DNA of 64,000 nucleotides from positions 1-64,000 of the forward strand of contig NZ_JAEUAT010000013.1 of NCBI RefSeq assembly GCF_019511525.1, read 5' to 3'. The DNA is from Rhizobium cauense (lineage in GTDB: Bacteria > Pseudomonadota > Alphaproteobacteria > Rhizobiales > Rhizobiaceae). The position numbers and the translations under genes are program-made. Positions 34,013 through 43,028 of the stretch are shown in pieces. Position 1 is the first letter of the stretch. Every line of letters begins with the position of its first letter. The notes beneath the pieces are model-generated. The model did not search any database, was not told the DNA's origin, and saw only the letters and a list, made by a program, of their open reading frames with translations.

Positions 34013-36845
34013 ATTTCCGACCTCTCAGTTCGAACGCATCGCGGCCGCCCTCCATCGTGTCGGTGATGGTCGTCCGGACGGCTGGAGTTTCGATCGCGCC
34101 ATCGGCCTCGATTTCAACCCTTGCCGCCTGGGAATCATTCGGACTATCGGGTTCAACGCTCGGCGTGAGCGCAATCACTTTGTCCGCGTCGCCATTGACC
34201 ACGAAGTTGGGATTGTGCGTCGCAAAAATGAGCTGTCGCTTCCGCTTGGTGGTCTGGAGAAGCTTCGCAATCTTCATGATGATCTTGTTGTCCAGATCAT
34301 CCTCTGGCTGGTCGATGATCAGTGTTCCAGCCTCTTGCTCCAGAAGAAGCGCGAGGAGAGCTGAGGCTTGCTGGCCCGGAGAAGCTCTTTCGAACGGCAT
34401 ATAGCCACCCCGATCCCGGTATTCGAACCGCACGAATGGGGACGACCAGGCAGACAACAGTTCCCCCATTCGAGCATCGTCAAGCCGTCCCAAGACAGCC
34501 GTCGCCTGTTTGTCAGTCGTGTCCCAGCCCAAGGCGAGCCGTATCTTGCCGATCAGGTTTGGATCGATCTCCGATCCCTCCCCCGCATGGACGAGGCTAT
34601 GTCGAATTTCCAGCAGTCCCTGCAGGAACTGCTCCCAGCCGTGCCCCTCATTGGCGCTCGCTTCGGAAACCTTGGTCGAGCATCGCTGCTCTAGTTCCCG
34701 GAACGAGCACTTCTCGCAAAGGTCGATGAGCGCGTCCAGGCGGCGACGTGGGAGCGGTTCCTCGTCGACCCTGGCTCGCAGGGTTCCACTGGACATCTGT
34801 TCGACCCGATCCGACGACGAGTTTAGAATCCGACGGAGTTTCGTGACCTCATCAGACAGCGCCCTCCGGCTGGTCTGCAGCGCTTCCTGTGCCTCGGCGA
34901 CTTTTCCACCGCCGAATTCTCTGGCACGCGCTGCAGCTTCCGCTGTTTCCAGCTCGCCGGAAAGGCGGCGATGATCGCCCAGGATGGAAGACAGGTGCTG
35001 CTGCGCTGCGTTCGCTTCCTCATACCTCGTCCCGAATTCGATGTGGGCGCCAGCGAATACCATGCGGTGTCGCTCGATCTCTTGATGGATATTGGAGAGT
35101 TCGAGCTGCATTGCATCGGACAGTTCTTGCATCCTGGCGCACGATTCCGCCAGTGACGTCCTGACCGCTCTCACCGACGGAATATCGATGGCCTGCTCCC
35201 AGCTAGCAAGATCGAGGGCCTGCATCCGTTCCAGAGTTGCCTGACGCGCCTGTACGTCCTCGAGAGCACTTGCGAACAGTCTCTCGGTTCTCGAGTAGAC
35301 TTGATGCTGATCAAGGATAGCACGCTGTTCCTCGCTCAAGCCGCCAGCTTCAAGCCGGGTGCCGGTGGCATCGAGTCTGCTTTTCAGGTCTGCAACCCTC
35401 GCTAGCTCGCGGTCATACGCGGCCTGAGAAGCCCATGCCTGGACAAGTGTTTGGAACGCGAGGCGTACCCCACGCTCGGCTTCCTCGATCCGCTGCTCTG
35501 TGTCGCGCCGCTGGTCGACCGCTTCTGCGGCGGCGATGCCGGTAATCTGTTCGTCTGCGGTCTCCGCCTTGCGCACCAACGTGGAGAGCTGCTGCTGGGA
35601 AAAGGCGCGCGCGCGAAACCGCTCCTGAGCCACGGCGACGGGAAGATCCGTTTCATCGCCAGCTTCGGTGCGTATCGCGATCACAGAAAGTCTACTGAGT
35701 GTGCGACGCCAGGTTTCGCGCACACCGTCACGCTCAAGATCGACCTCAACGTACCCCCCGATCAGTGTCGACCTGACAAGGTCTCTCTCGCGCTCCGAAC
35801 TCTCACCCTCGTCCGTGTCCAGCGTACTGCGGCCGAGGCCAAACCGAAGGTATTCGAGCAGCGCGGATTTGCCGGACCCGCGGCCCCCGATAAAAGCATT
35901 AAAGCCGTCGTTGAAGGTCACCTCCATGCCGGGTCCAGTCAGCGAAGAACATACGCGAAGCTCAAGAACCCGCTGGCTCGGGATTGTCGGAGGACCGTAT
36001 GTGATCCTGGCGAGATCAGCTAGCACAGCTTGCCTGATCGATTCCGCGGTCGGCTCCCCCAAACGCACCCAGCAGGCGTTTGAACCGAGTGCGTCATATG
36101 ATGCGGAACGGTTGTCTCCGGTAGTCAGGATGCCACGGCGACGGTCACCCCATTCAGGGGTCTCGCCATAGATCTTGTCGAGAGTTCCCTTGTCCAGCTT
36201 TTCGTAGTGCTGCTCGTTGTAGACACCATCGACCTCCAGCTCGGCGAAACGCGGATGGAAACCCTTGCGGAGTATGTCCTTGTGGCCTCCCTTGCTGGCG
36301 TGAGGCAGTACGATGCTTCGGCCCTGGAATGCGATGTCCTCCATCGCAGAACCGATGAAGTCGGCGATATCCTTACCACAAACATCAGCTTGCGGGGCTC
36401 GCCCGAGATTGAGATCCGGCGCGGCGACCCGTGGCATGATGCCGAAAATCCGAAGAGTGACATCGTGACCTGTGCCCTCGTCAAAAAGGATCAGGCACTG
36501 GACCGCATCCTGGCAGGTCACCTCGACGCCCGGAAACAGCCATATCCTGGCTTTGGCCGCGGTTGATCGCTCAATCGCGCGGGCAACGTACGGATAAAGC
36601 GCAACATCATGATGGTCGGTTATGGCGATCGCCTCTATGCCCTTCTCGAGGCACCTCGCGACAAATACGTCCGCCCACTCTTCCCGTGCCGCCTCACTAT
36701 CTGTGGTCCCTCCTGGGAGCGGACCTGAACCCGACCAGTTCGAGTCACGCGGCGTGTGGATCTGAAAGTCGGTTTTCTTCCAGACCGCCCCGGGATGTCT
36801 GCCCTTGATATGCAATCCGCCTCTCCTCCACGAACTAATCTGCAA
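34002..36845 (-). CDS. PHP-domain SMC-like ATPase (TrlF type)
   Basis: The 947-residue protein fuses an N-terminal PHP metal-hydrolase domain (TDFQIHTPRD near residue 25-34; TDHHD at 76-80; LPHASKGGH near 180) with an SMC/RecF-like ATPase: Walker A FIGGRGSGKSALLEYL at about 318-333, a long coiled coil (about 430-760), signature SPGQQASALLALL, Walker B TLIIDQPEDDLD and H-loop FATHN. The first His of the usual HxH is Gln28. Proteins of this layout (named TrlF-like ATPases) occur in defence islands. It probably senses foreign nucleic acid and acts with the HEPN-like protein encoded downstream and overlapping. Confidence 0.82.
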   Translation of the reverse strand: MQISSWRRGGLHIKGRHPGAVWKKTDFQIHTPRDSNWSGSGPLPGGTTDSEAAREEWADVFVARCLEKGIEAIAITDHHDVALYPYVARAIERSTAAKARIWLFPGVEVTCQDAVQCLILFDEGTGHDVTLRIFGIMPRVAAPDLNLGRAPQADVCGKDIADFIGSAMEDIAFQGRSIVLPHASKGGHKDILRKGFHPRFAELEVDGVYNEQHYEKLDKGTLDKIYGETPEWGDRRRGILTTGDNRSASYDALGSNACWVRLGEPTAESIRQAVLADLARITYGPPTIPSQRVLELRVCSSLTGPGMEVTFNDGFNAFIGGRGSGKSALLEYLRFGLGRSTLDTDEGESSERERDLVRSTLIGGYVEVDLERDGVRETWRRTLSRLSVIAIRTEAGDETDLPVAVAQERFRARAFSQQQLSTLVRKAETADEQITGIAAAEAVDQRRDTEQRIEEAERGVRLAFQTLVQAWASQAAYDRELARVADLKSRLDATGTRLEAGGLSEEQRAILDQHQVYSRTERLFASALEDVQARQATLERMQALDLASWEQAIDIPSVRAVRTSLAESCARMQELSDAMQLELSNIHQEIERHRMVFAGAHIEFGTRYEEANAAQQHLSSILGDHRRLSGELETAEAAARAREFGGGKVAEAQEALQTSRRALSDEVTKLRRILNSSSDRVEQMSSGTLRARVDEEPLPRRRLDALIDLCEKCSFRELEQRCSTKVSEASANEGHGWEQFLQGLLEIRHSLVHAGEGSEIDPNLIGKIRLALGWDTTDKQATAVLGRLDDARMGELLSAWSSPFVRFEYRDRGGYMPFERASPGQQASALLALLLEQEAGTLIIDQPEDDLDNKIIMKIAKLLQTTKRKRQLIFATHNPNFVVNGDADKVIALTPSVEPDSPNDSQAARVEIEADGAIETPAVRTTITDTMEGGRDAFELRGRKYAF

Positions 36846-37031
36846 GCTATAGAACAGGTATACGTCAGAATACTACCGCACCGACACGGCCAGCGCCCAG
36901 CAAAGAACCTTGGTATTGCCGGAAGAACTCAAGACGGATTTTGAAGCCGACAAATCATCGAGGAATTGCGCACCAGCTGTCGGGATCACATGTCTGACGA
37001 CCAGAAAACAGCAGGGGCGGAACTCTCGAAT

Positions 37032-38162
37032 TCAAACTATACCCCACGCCCGAAACCTCCCCCTCCCCGTCATCTCGCGCAGGCCAAGTTCCAAAACGAT
37101 CCGCCGCGCCGCCTGCGGCGTGACGTCGAGCGTCTTCGCCACCATCCCGGCCGAGACCAGCGGCCTTGCCATGACGAGCTCGATCAGTTCCGGCAATTTC
37201 GAAGACGTCCGCCGCCCCTCCAGTTTTCGGTCCATCATCGTTTTCGCCAGCGTCAACCGGTCATGCTCTTTCATGCCAATCTCGGCGACCGCCAAAAGCC
37301 CGTGGGCGATGGCGAGCAGCCGGGTCTCGCGGTCAAGGTGGCGGCGCCGATCGACGGGAATGGTTTTCAGGCCGAGATTGATGGCGGCAAGGTGCGCGCC
37401 GGTGGTGATCCCGGCCTGGCGCAGGATCGCCGCGGCCAACAAGCGGCCGAGCCAGGGGGCATGCTGAAGAACTAACAGCTCGTTCCAGGCATCGAGGGCG
37501 ATGATGGCCTGCAACGCCGCCGGCAAATTTTCGGCCTGGCGCAGCACGCCGCGCCATTCGTAGAGCCGGGCATCTTCGTCCCAGTCGAGATCGTAGACGA
37601 GCGGATCTTTTTCCGCTGCGCCAGCGCGGCCGGGCCGCTTGGCGTGTTCAATCGCCGCCTCCGATCGCGCCAGCAGCGCATCGATAGCGGCATAGTCAAC
37701 GCCGGGCAGATTTTCCGCATCACCACCATAGTCCCCCTCCCCTTCAGCATTGATCGGGGTCGCGGGCCGTATGGCGCCGGCCGCCTCGGTCTCGCCGGCG
37801 CCGGTCGATGCAATCTCAGAGGTCTGCCGCAAAGTTTGGATACCGTCCGTGGATAATGCCCAATCCGGCGCCTGAGCGGCAATGCGCCGGCGGGTGCGCA
37901 GCACGTCGCGGGCGATGGTCAGTTCGTGGGTGGGCGTGCGGGTGTCGCGAAGCGCGTCGTGGAGAACGAGGTCTTCGAGGTGAACGAGCTCGCCGTCGAT
38001 CCACAGCGAGGCGCAGGCGTCGGCGAAATTTTGTCGCTCGAGAAAGCCTCCGCCGACCGGCGAGCGGGCAATGCGCTCGTCGAGACGGGCGAGCGCGATG
38101 CCGGCGTCGAAAGCCGGCTGAATCAGGGCTGTCATGCTGATTTTCGTGAGATCGTAAGTCAT
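37032..38162 (-). CDS. RHE_PE00001-family protein (DUF1612, HTH domain)
   Basis: The 376-residue protein matches the RHE_PE00001 family that is common on rhizobial plasmids. N-terminal blocks: FDAGIALARLDERIARSPVGGGFLERQNFADACASLW and VHLEDLVLHDA near residues 17-70; the middle is low-complexity; the C terminus has a helix-turn-helix (ARPLVSAGMVAKTLDVTPQAARRIVLELG) near 335-362. The combination recalls Fic-linked and plasmid-maintenance regulators. Function is not established. Two adjacent inverted repeats at 38234-38275, upstream of its start, are candidate operators. Confidence 0.83.
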   Translation of the reverse strand: MTYDLTKISMTALIQPAFDAGIALARLDERIARSPVGGGFLERQNFADACASLWIDGELVHLEDLVLHDALRDTRTPTHELTIARDVLRTRRRIAAQAPDWALSTDGIQTLRQTSEIASTGAGETEAAGAIRPATPINAEGEGDYGGDAENLPGVDYAAIDALLARSEAAIEHAKRPGRAGAAEKDPLVYDLDWDEDARLYEWRGVLRQAENLPAALQAIIALDAWNELLVLQHAPWLGRLLAAAILRQAGITTGAHLAAINLGLKTIPVDRRRHLDRETRLLAIAHGLLAVAEIGMKEHDRLTLAKTMMDRKLEGRRTSSKLPELIELVMARPLVSAGMVAKTLDVTPQAARRIVLELGLREMTGRGRFRAWGIV

Positions 38163-38692
38163 TGATTTTATGGTAAATGATTTCTTAAAGGAAATCTATC
38201 TCCACATTTGGGTTCGCCACTGGATAGATTGCACCAGCGCAGCGCTGGCCATCGATAATGATCGGTTATCGATGGTAGTTGATCTGGAGTCGCAAATCAG
38301 CGATGTCGGCCGTCCGAATTCGGCGGATTCCCCACATTCCCGGCTATTTCGGGCGTTTTTCGCCCCAGTTCGGCGGACAGCACGCTGCGACGCAGCGTTC
38401 CCTTTCTTCGCGGACGAAGCAAGCGCCGCCACATTTCGCGATGAATTTCGGTCGTTCTTCTCTATTCCTTAGATGAACATCGAGGTTGATGCCGCCTGGA
38501 GCCTTATTTTCCGGCATTTCCGCCTCAGAGCGCCGATAGCGCGCGATCGCCGCACTGGAGGGCCCCAGATGCGCGCCGGATCGGAAAACGCGCTGTACGG
38601 ACTCTCATTTAGCACGTAAAACACGCTTGCAAAGGAACCATTACCTATGCGTTCCTTATTTGAACAAACGCAGCGGAACCAGGGAAAAATCT
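38163..38692. other. Non-coding region between RHE_PE00001 gene and serine recombinase
   Basis: About 530 bases without a supported gene. It contains two abutting inverted repeats (annotated separately) and a small GGGCG-T5-CGCCC stem-loop at 38351-38365. The divergent flanking genes must share the promoters here. Confidence 0.5.
38234..38275. repeat. Two abutting perfect inverted repeats
   Basis: The first, 38234-38248, has perfect 7-bp arms around a single A. The second, 38249-38275, has perfect 10-bp arms (38249-38258 with 38266-38275) around seven bases. They touch without a spacer. They may be operators for the divergent helix-turn-helix protein or a crossover/res-like site for the serine recombinase. 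Confidence 0.75.
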
Positions 38693-39610
38693 ATGGCAAA
38701 ATCTGCGAAGAACATCGCCCCTGCTTTGCCTCGTCGGCTTATCGGCTATGCACGCGTTTCTACCGACGACCAGATTCACGATGCGCAGATCGACGAACTA
38801 CGGGCCGCCGGCTGTGAGCGTATTCACCAGGAGCATGGTTCTGGCGCCTCTCGTACCCGGCCGGTTCTCGCCAGGGTGCTGAAGGAGCTGTCTGCCGGCG
38901 ACGTCCTCGTCGTCGTGCGGCTGGACCGGCTGGCACGTTCGGTCAGTCATCTGCTCGATGTCATCGAGAACCTCGAGGAACGAGGCGTCCATTTCCGATC
39001 GCTGCGCGATCCGATCGACACTTCGACGCCACAGGGCATGTTCTCACTCCAGGTCCTTGGTGCTGTGGCCCAGCTCGAGCGAGCACTGATCGCCGAGCGC
39101 ACGAAGTCGGGGATGAGGGCGGCCAAGGCACGTGGTCGCCTAGCAGGCAATCCAGGTCTTCGTGAGCGACGACCAGAAGCGATCCGTGCTGCCGCAGCCG
39201 CCAAGAACCGGGTCTACCTCGACGAACTAATTACGTCTGCCCAAACCTGGCTTCCGACGGTAAAGCGGCTTCGGCCGCAGCATAGCTGGGACAACGTTGT
39301 GCGGATCCTCAATCGGAAGGGCCACGACTGGACTGTCGAGCGCCTGCGCCGCGCCGTCCATCGTTTGGTGAGAGAGAAGCTCGCGGACTCCGAACTGTTG
39401 GCCCGCTCTCCCCGCAGACCAGTGGACGATCGCCATATGAAGCTTGTCGCGGCGATCGCGATCGCAGATCCGACTTTGACGCTGCGGGATATCGCAGGTC
39501 AGTTGGACCAGATGGGAGAGCGTCCGGTTCGCGGCGGCCGGAAATGGCAACCCTCATCCGTCAAGGCTCTCATGGATGAGGCGTTTCGGTTTGGGCTTCT
39601 GAGGGACTGA
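38693..39610 (+). CDS. Serine recombinase (resolvase/invertase family)
   Basis: The 305-residue protein has the resolvase catalytic domain: YARVSTDDQ with the nucleophile Ser23, and VRLDRLARS with the conserved arginines near residues 79-87, ending with the E-helix GMRAAKARGRLAGN. The C-terminal 150 residues are longer than in Tn3 resolvases (about 185) and appear to hold extra DNA-binding helices. I chose the ATG at 38693 after AGGGA. It may resolve plasmid dimers or belong to a mobile element that carried the defence island; the inverted repeats 400 bases upstream are possible targets. Confidence 0.85.
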   Translation: MAKSAKNIAPALPRRLIGYARVSTDDQIHDAQIDELRAAGCERIHQEHGSGASRTRPVLARVLKELSAGDVLVVVRLDRLARSVSHLLDVIENLEERGVHFRSLRDPIDTSTPQGMFSLQVLGAVAQLERALIAERTKSGMRAAKARGRLAGNPGLRERRPEAIRAAAAAKNRVYLDELITSAQTWLPTVKRLRPQHSWDNVVRILNRKGHDWTVERLRRAVHRLVREKLADSELLARSPRRPVDDRHMKLVAAIAIADPTLTLRDIAGQLDQMGERPVRGGRKWQPSSVKALMDEAFRFGLLRD

Positions 39611-39990
39611 GCAGCTCGCGTGCTAACCGCGAGATCGCTTTGGAGCGGTTCCGCGGCGCCAGCGTCGAGAGCTTGTTCCAGCGCGGATCTTTAATCGCCG
39701 CGGACGCAAAGCCGAGGCGGCGTTGTTCGGGTGACAATATCCCCGCAACCCGCGGCGGCGCCGATTTGACCGCCGAATGTACGTGGCGCAATAAGCGAGC
39801 CAGCCGTGGATGGGCAGGCACACGATAAGGTTCAGGCCGGTTTTAAAAAGGTCAATGTTCTGCCAGGACATCCACCCTGCAGATTTTCACAGAGGATCTG
39901 CGTCGCAGATCTCCCGTCCCCTTCATAAAACTGTCACCCAACATTGGCATCGCTGTATCGATTTCCGATATCGTTATCCGGGGGGGATTG
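39611..39990. other. Gene-free stretch after the recombinase
   Basis: No supported gene. A minus-strand frame (39570-39821) encodes a basic stretch that I cannot assign and which overlaps the recombinase end. It might be mobile-element debris. Confidence 0.35.
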
Positions 39991-40494
39991 ATGCAAAACG
40001 GGATCTATCACGCACTGTTCCTTTCACGCCGCAACTCCGCGCGCAGCGTGATGGCGGAAGCTATTCTGAACAAGATCGGCAAGGGTCGCTTCGAGGCCGT
40101 GAGCGCGGCCGTTGATCCTGCGCCGGTCATCGAGCCGACGGTCTTGGAACTGTTGCGGACGGCAGATTATCCGATAGAGAATATAACGCCACGGCATTTT
40201 GGGGCGTTCGCGGAGGCAGGCGCCGCCGACTTGGACTTCGTCTTCACGCTCAGTGACACCGCCGCCGGTGAGCCACTTCCGGAATGGCCGGGCTTGCCCA
40301 TCACCTCGCACTGGCGGTGCCCCGACCCGCTCCTCGTCGAGGGTGAAGCCTGGGAGCGCAAACAAGCGTTCACGCAGGTGCTGACCGGACTGGAACGTCG
40401 CCTCAATATCTTTATCAGTCTGCCTTTTGCTTCGCTGGACCGGATGAGTCTCCAGAACCAGATCCGGAGCCTTGGCGAGGCGCAGGAGGTTTAG
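39991..40494 (+). CDS. Low-molecular-weight phosphatase/ArsC-fold protein lacking the catalytic Cys
   Basis: The 167-residue protein has the fold signature of low-molecular-weight tyrosine phosphatases and arsenate reductases: ALFLSRRNSARSVMAEAIL near residues 8-26. In active members the loop is C-x5-R; here Ser12 replaces the nucleophilic cysteine while Arg18 remains. The later Asp of the family lies in the DP of HWRCPDPLL (residues 109-111). It probably binds phosphate or an oxyanion but cannot act as a usual phosphatase. The ATG at 39991 follows GGGGGGA. It is convergent with exoD (4-base overlap). Confidence 0.75.
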   Translation: MQNGIYHALFLSRRNSARSVMAEAILNKIGKGRFEAVSAAVDPAPVIEPTVLELLRTADYPIENITPRHFGAFAEAGAADLDFVFTLSDTAAGEPLPEWPGLPITSHWRCPDPLLVEGEAWERKQAFTQVLTGLERRLNIFISLPFASLDRMSLQNQIRSLGEAQEV

Positions 40495-41129
40495 CTCTCT
40501 GATTGGCTGGAAGCGGTGTCGAGACCTATCCAATCCACGATCAGCCACCAGCTACCGGTAAGAATACCGGCACTAACGGCCGCTGCGATCATTGCGACCA
40601 GCAGTCCTATGCCGATTGCCAGCGAATCGCGCTGTGCCATTCCCAGAGCCGTAATGAGCACGGCCAGGCCCGGCAGCATATTGCCGAAGGGAATGGGCAG
40701 GGCGATCAGGATGGCCATCGTGAGGATAACTAGCCCGAGTACCGGCCGCATCGCAGTCTGGGAAAGCAGTCTGCCACGTGGTCTCATGTGTCGCTCCAGC
40801 CTAGCGAGGATTGGAGCGCCATGTGTGGCCGTCCGCTCAACAACGGCTCGAGGTATACTCAGGGCTGCCAGTCGACCAGGAAGCCGCAATCGTTCGGCGC
40901 CGAAGATGATCTGCATCGATAACAGAGCAAGAGCTACACCAAACACGAGTCCTGCCGGAATGCCTGGCGTTGGAATGATCGCAGGAATGGCGAACATCAG
41001 GAGCACGACGGCAATCCCCTGATCGCCCATCGCCCGTAGAAGGTCTCCCACGGTTGCAGCCCGCGGCAACCGGTCCGGCAGAGTGCGGAGCAGACTGGCG
41101 ATGCCGTCAGTGCTGGCGGCATCGCTCAT
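40491..41129 (-). CDS. exoD: ExoD-family membrane protein
   Basis: The 212-residue protein belongs to the ExoD family, linked to exopolysaccharide synthesis and alkali tolerance in Sinorhizobium. Visible family blocks: VGDLLRAMGDQGIAVVLLMFAIPAIIPTPGIPAG near residues 25-60, and LPIPFGNMLPGLAVLITALGMAQRDS near 150-175. Several hydrophobic segments place it in the inner membrane. I chose the start at 41129 (MSDAASTDG); a frame start 21 bases upstream is possible. Confidence 0.84.
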   Translation of the reverse strand: MSDAASTDGIASLLRTLPDRLPRAATVGDLLRAMGDQGIAVVLLMFAIPAIIPTPGIPAGLVFGVALALLSMQIIFGAERLRLPGRLAALSIPRAVVERTATHGAPILARLERHMRPRGRLLSQTAMRPVLGLVILTMAILIALPIPFGNMLPGLAVLITALGMAQRDSLAIGIGLLVAMIAAAVSAGILTGSWWLIVDWIGLDTASSQSES

Positions 41130-41160
41130 GCACACCACCACTCTCGCCAATCAGGTCGTA

Positions 41161-41370
41161 CTATTGCCATGCGGCCTCGTTCTTCTTTTCATAGTCCCCG
41201 AACGCCTTCTTCAGGCCGCCGAGCACCTCGGCTGCGGTTTCGAACATCGCCTTCAGTTGCGGCTCGTCGACCTTTTCAATGTCTTCCCGCAGATGATCCA
41301 TGGTTTCCTGCAAGCAGGTCTGCATTTTCTGGGTATGGTGACGCGGATCACGATCGGCTTCACTGACCAT
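41161..41370 (-). CDS. Small helical protein of unknown function
   Basis: A 69-residue protein (MVSEADRDPRHHTQKMQTC start) rich in acidic and basic residues and predicted helical (LREDIEKVDEPQLKAMFETAAEVLGGLKKAFGDYEKK). Such small proteins are common next to stress genes in rhizobia, but I know no function. The start has a good purine-rich upstream site (AGGAGAAT). It lies 31 bases upstream of exoD on the same strand. Confidence 0.6.
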   Translation of the reverse strand: MVSEADRDPRHHTQKMQTCLQETMDHLREDIEKVDEPQLKAMFETAAEVLGGLKKAFGDYEKKNEAAWQ

Positions 41371-41499
41371 CGGTATTCTCCTATGGTTTGTGCTTCGATG
41401 AACCGCCAATCCGTCTGACGGTTGCAGGCAAAACTCTTTACCTCTAATCTCGGTTCCCGATATCGTTTTTCGAGAGTGAGGTTTTACTTATGGTGATAA

Positions 41500-41811
41500 A
41501 TGGAACATCAGGACCTTCTCTCCGGCTTCATCCGGCTTCATGTCCTGCATCATGCGGCCGAAGGCGATCTCCACGGTCTCTGGATGATCGAGGAACTCGC
41601 GCATCACGGCTACAAGGTATCGGCCGGTACACTCTATCCGATGCTGCATTCCATGGAGAAAAAGGGATACCTCACCTCGCGAACCGAGCGGGTAGGCCGC
41701 ACGCATCGCAGGATCTACAACGCGACGCCATACGGCATAGCAGCTCTCGAACTGGCCAGGGAAAAGGCGAAGGAGCTGTTTCGTGAAGTCGTCGGTGGAA
41801 GCAATTCATGA
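41500..41811 (+). CDS. PadR-family transcriptional regulator
   Basis: The 103-residue protein has the PadR winged helix: DLHGLWMIEELAHHGYKVSAGTLYPMLHSMEKKGYLTSR and the wing RRIYNATPYGIAALELAREK. The 29-base overlap with the following chromate transporter gene ties the two together, so this is probably its regulator in place of the usual ChrB. Confidence 0.86.
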   Translation: MEHQDLLSGFIRLHVLHHAAEGDLHGLWMIEELAHHGYKVSAGTLYPMLHSMEKKGYLTSRTERVGRTHRRIYNATPYGIAALELAREKAKELFREVVGGSNS

Positions 41812-43012
41812 AGACGCTGTTGCGCGTCCAGGCGGTACACCGGGAGAAGTCTTCACAGCCTTCCTGAAGCTCGGGCTTACCTCCTTCGGCGGCCCGATCG
41901 CTCATCTCGGATATTTCCGCGACGAACTGGTGGTTCGACGCAAATGGGTCGACGAGACGGGTTACGGCGATCTCGTGGCCCTTTGCCAATTCCTTCCCGG
42001 GCCCGCCTCAAGCCAGGTCGGCTTTGCGCTTGGCCTGCTTCGGGCAGGTCCTCTCGGCGCACTCGCCGCATGGGCGGCCTTCACATTGCCGTCTGCAATC
42101 TTGCTTGTCATCTTCGCCATGGCTGCGACCGCCTTCGACGGACCGGTTGGATCCGGCCTGCTACACGGGCTGAAGATCGTGGCTGTCGCCGTTGTTGCTC
42201 AGGCGGTCTGGGGAATGGCGAAGAGTCTGACGCCGGATCGGGAGCGCGCGGGCATCGCGCTGGCCGCTGTCCTCATCGTCGTCTTTTCTGCAGGGGCAAT
42301 CGGACAGATCGCCGCGATATCAGTTGGAGCGCTCGCAGGTCTTGTACTTTGCCGCAACGGCCCAGTCACGGGCGGGACGCATCTTTCGTTTCAGGTTTCC
42401 CGATCCTTCGGCATTGCCTGCCTTATCGCCTTTTTCGTTCTGCTTGGCGTCTTGCCCGTTATCGCCTCTGCATCAGGTCTCCAGGGACTGTCGCTTTTTG
42501 ACGCCTTCTATCGATCTGGTGCGTTGGTGTTCGGCGGTGGTCATGTCGTGCTGCCGTTGTTGCAGGCCGAAGTGGTCAATCCCGGCTGGATGACCAATGA
42601 CACCTTCCTTGCAGGCTACGGGGCGGCCCAGGCGGTTCCCGGACCGCTGTTCACGTTCGCGGCCTATCTCGGCGCGGTCGTGGGACCCGCTCCAAATGGT
42701 CTCCTCGGAGCAAGCATCTGTCTGATCGCGGTATTCCTGCCCGGCTTCCTGCTGCTGCTGGGTGCCCTGCCATTCTGGGACAGCTTTCGCAAACGCCCTG
42801 CGGCTCAGGCCGCGATGCGCGGCGCCAATGCAGCCGTCGTCGGCATCCTCGGCGCGGCTCTCTACAGTCCAGTCTGGACGAGTGCCGTACTAAATCCAGA
42901 GGATTTCGCGCTCGCTCTGACAGGTTTTATCCTGCTGGTCGTCTGGAAGGCGCCGCCGTGGATCGTCGTCGTGCTGTTGGCAGCAGGTGGCACTCTCCTT
43001 CACGTGATATAA
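41783..43012 (+). CDS. chrA: ChrA-family chromate transporter
   Basis: The 409-residue integral membrane protein is a long-chain ChrA with two homologous halves: FLKLGLTSFGGPIAHLGYFRDE with ALCQFLPGPASSQVGFALGLLRAGPLGALAAWAAFTLPSA in the first, and FYRSGALVFGGGHVVLPLL and GYGAAQAVPGPLFTFAAYLG in the second. It exports chromate. It starts at a GTG (41783) inside the PadR gene. A rhodanese-like gene follows 16 bases later, so a link of chromate resistance to sulfur metabolism is plausible. Confidence 0.88.
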   Translation: MKSSVEAIHEDAVARPGGTPGEVFTAFLKLGLTSFGGPIAHLGYFRDELVVRRKWVDETGYGDLVALCQFLPGPASSQVGFALGLLRAGPLGALAAWAAFTLPSAILLVIFAMAATAFDGPVGSGLLHGLKIVAVAVVAQAVWGMAKSLTPDRERAGIALAAVLIVVFSAGAIGQIAAISVGALAGLVLCRNGPVTGGTHLSFQVSRSFGIACLIAFFVLLGVLPVIASASGLQGLSLFDAFYRSGALVFGGGHVVLPLLQAEVVNPGWMTNDTFLAGYGAAQAVPGPLFTFAAYLGAVVGPAPNGLLGASICLIAVFLPGFLLLLGALPFWDSFRKRPAAQAAMRGANAAVVGILGAALYSPVWTSAVLNPEDFALALTGFILLVVWKAPPWIVVVLLAAGGTLLHVI

Positions 43013-43028
43013 CCGGCGGAACATAACT

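Noticed and set aside
26637..36845. CRISPR array in the defence island
   Set aside because: No regularly spaced direct repeats and no cas genes are visible.
39570..39871. Minus-strand basic frames after the recombinase
   Set aside because: They overlap the recombinase end, carry no start signal and match nothing that I recognise; at most mobile-element debris.
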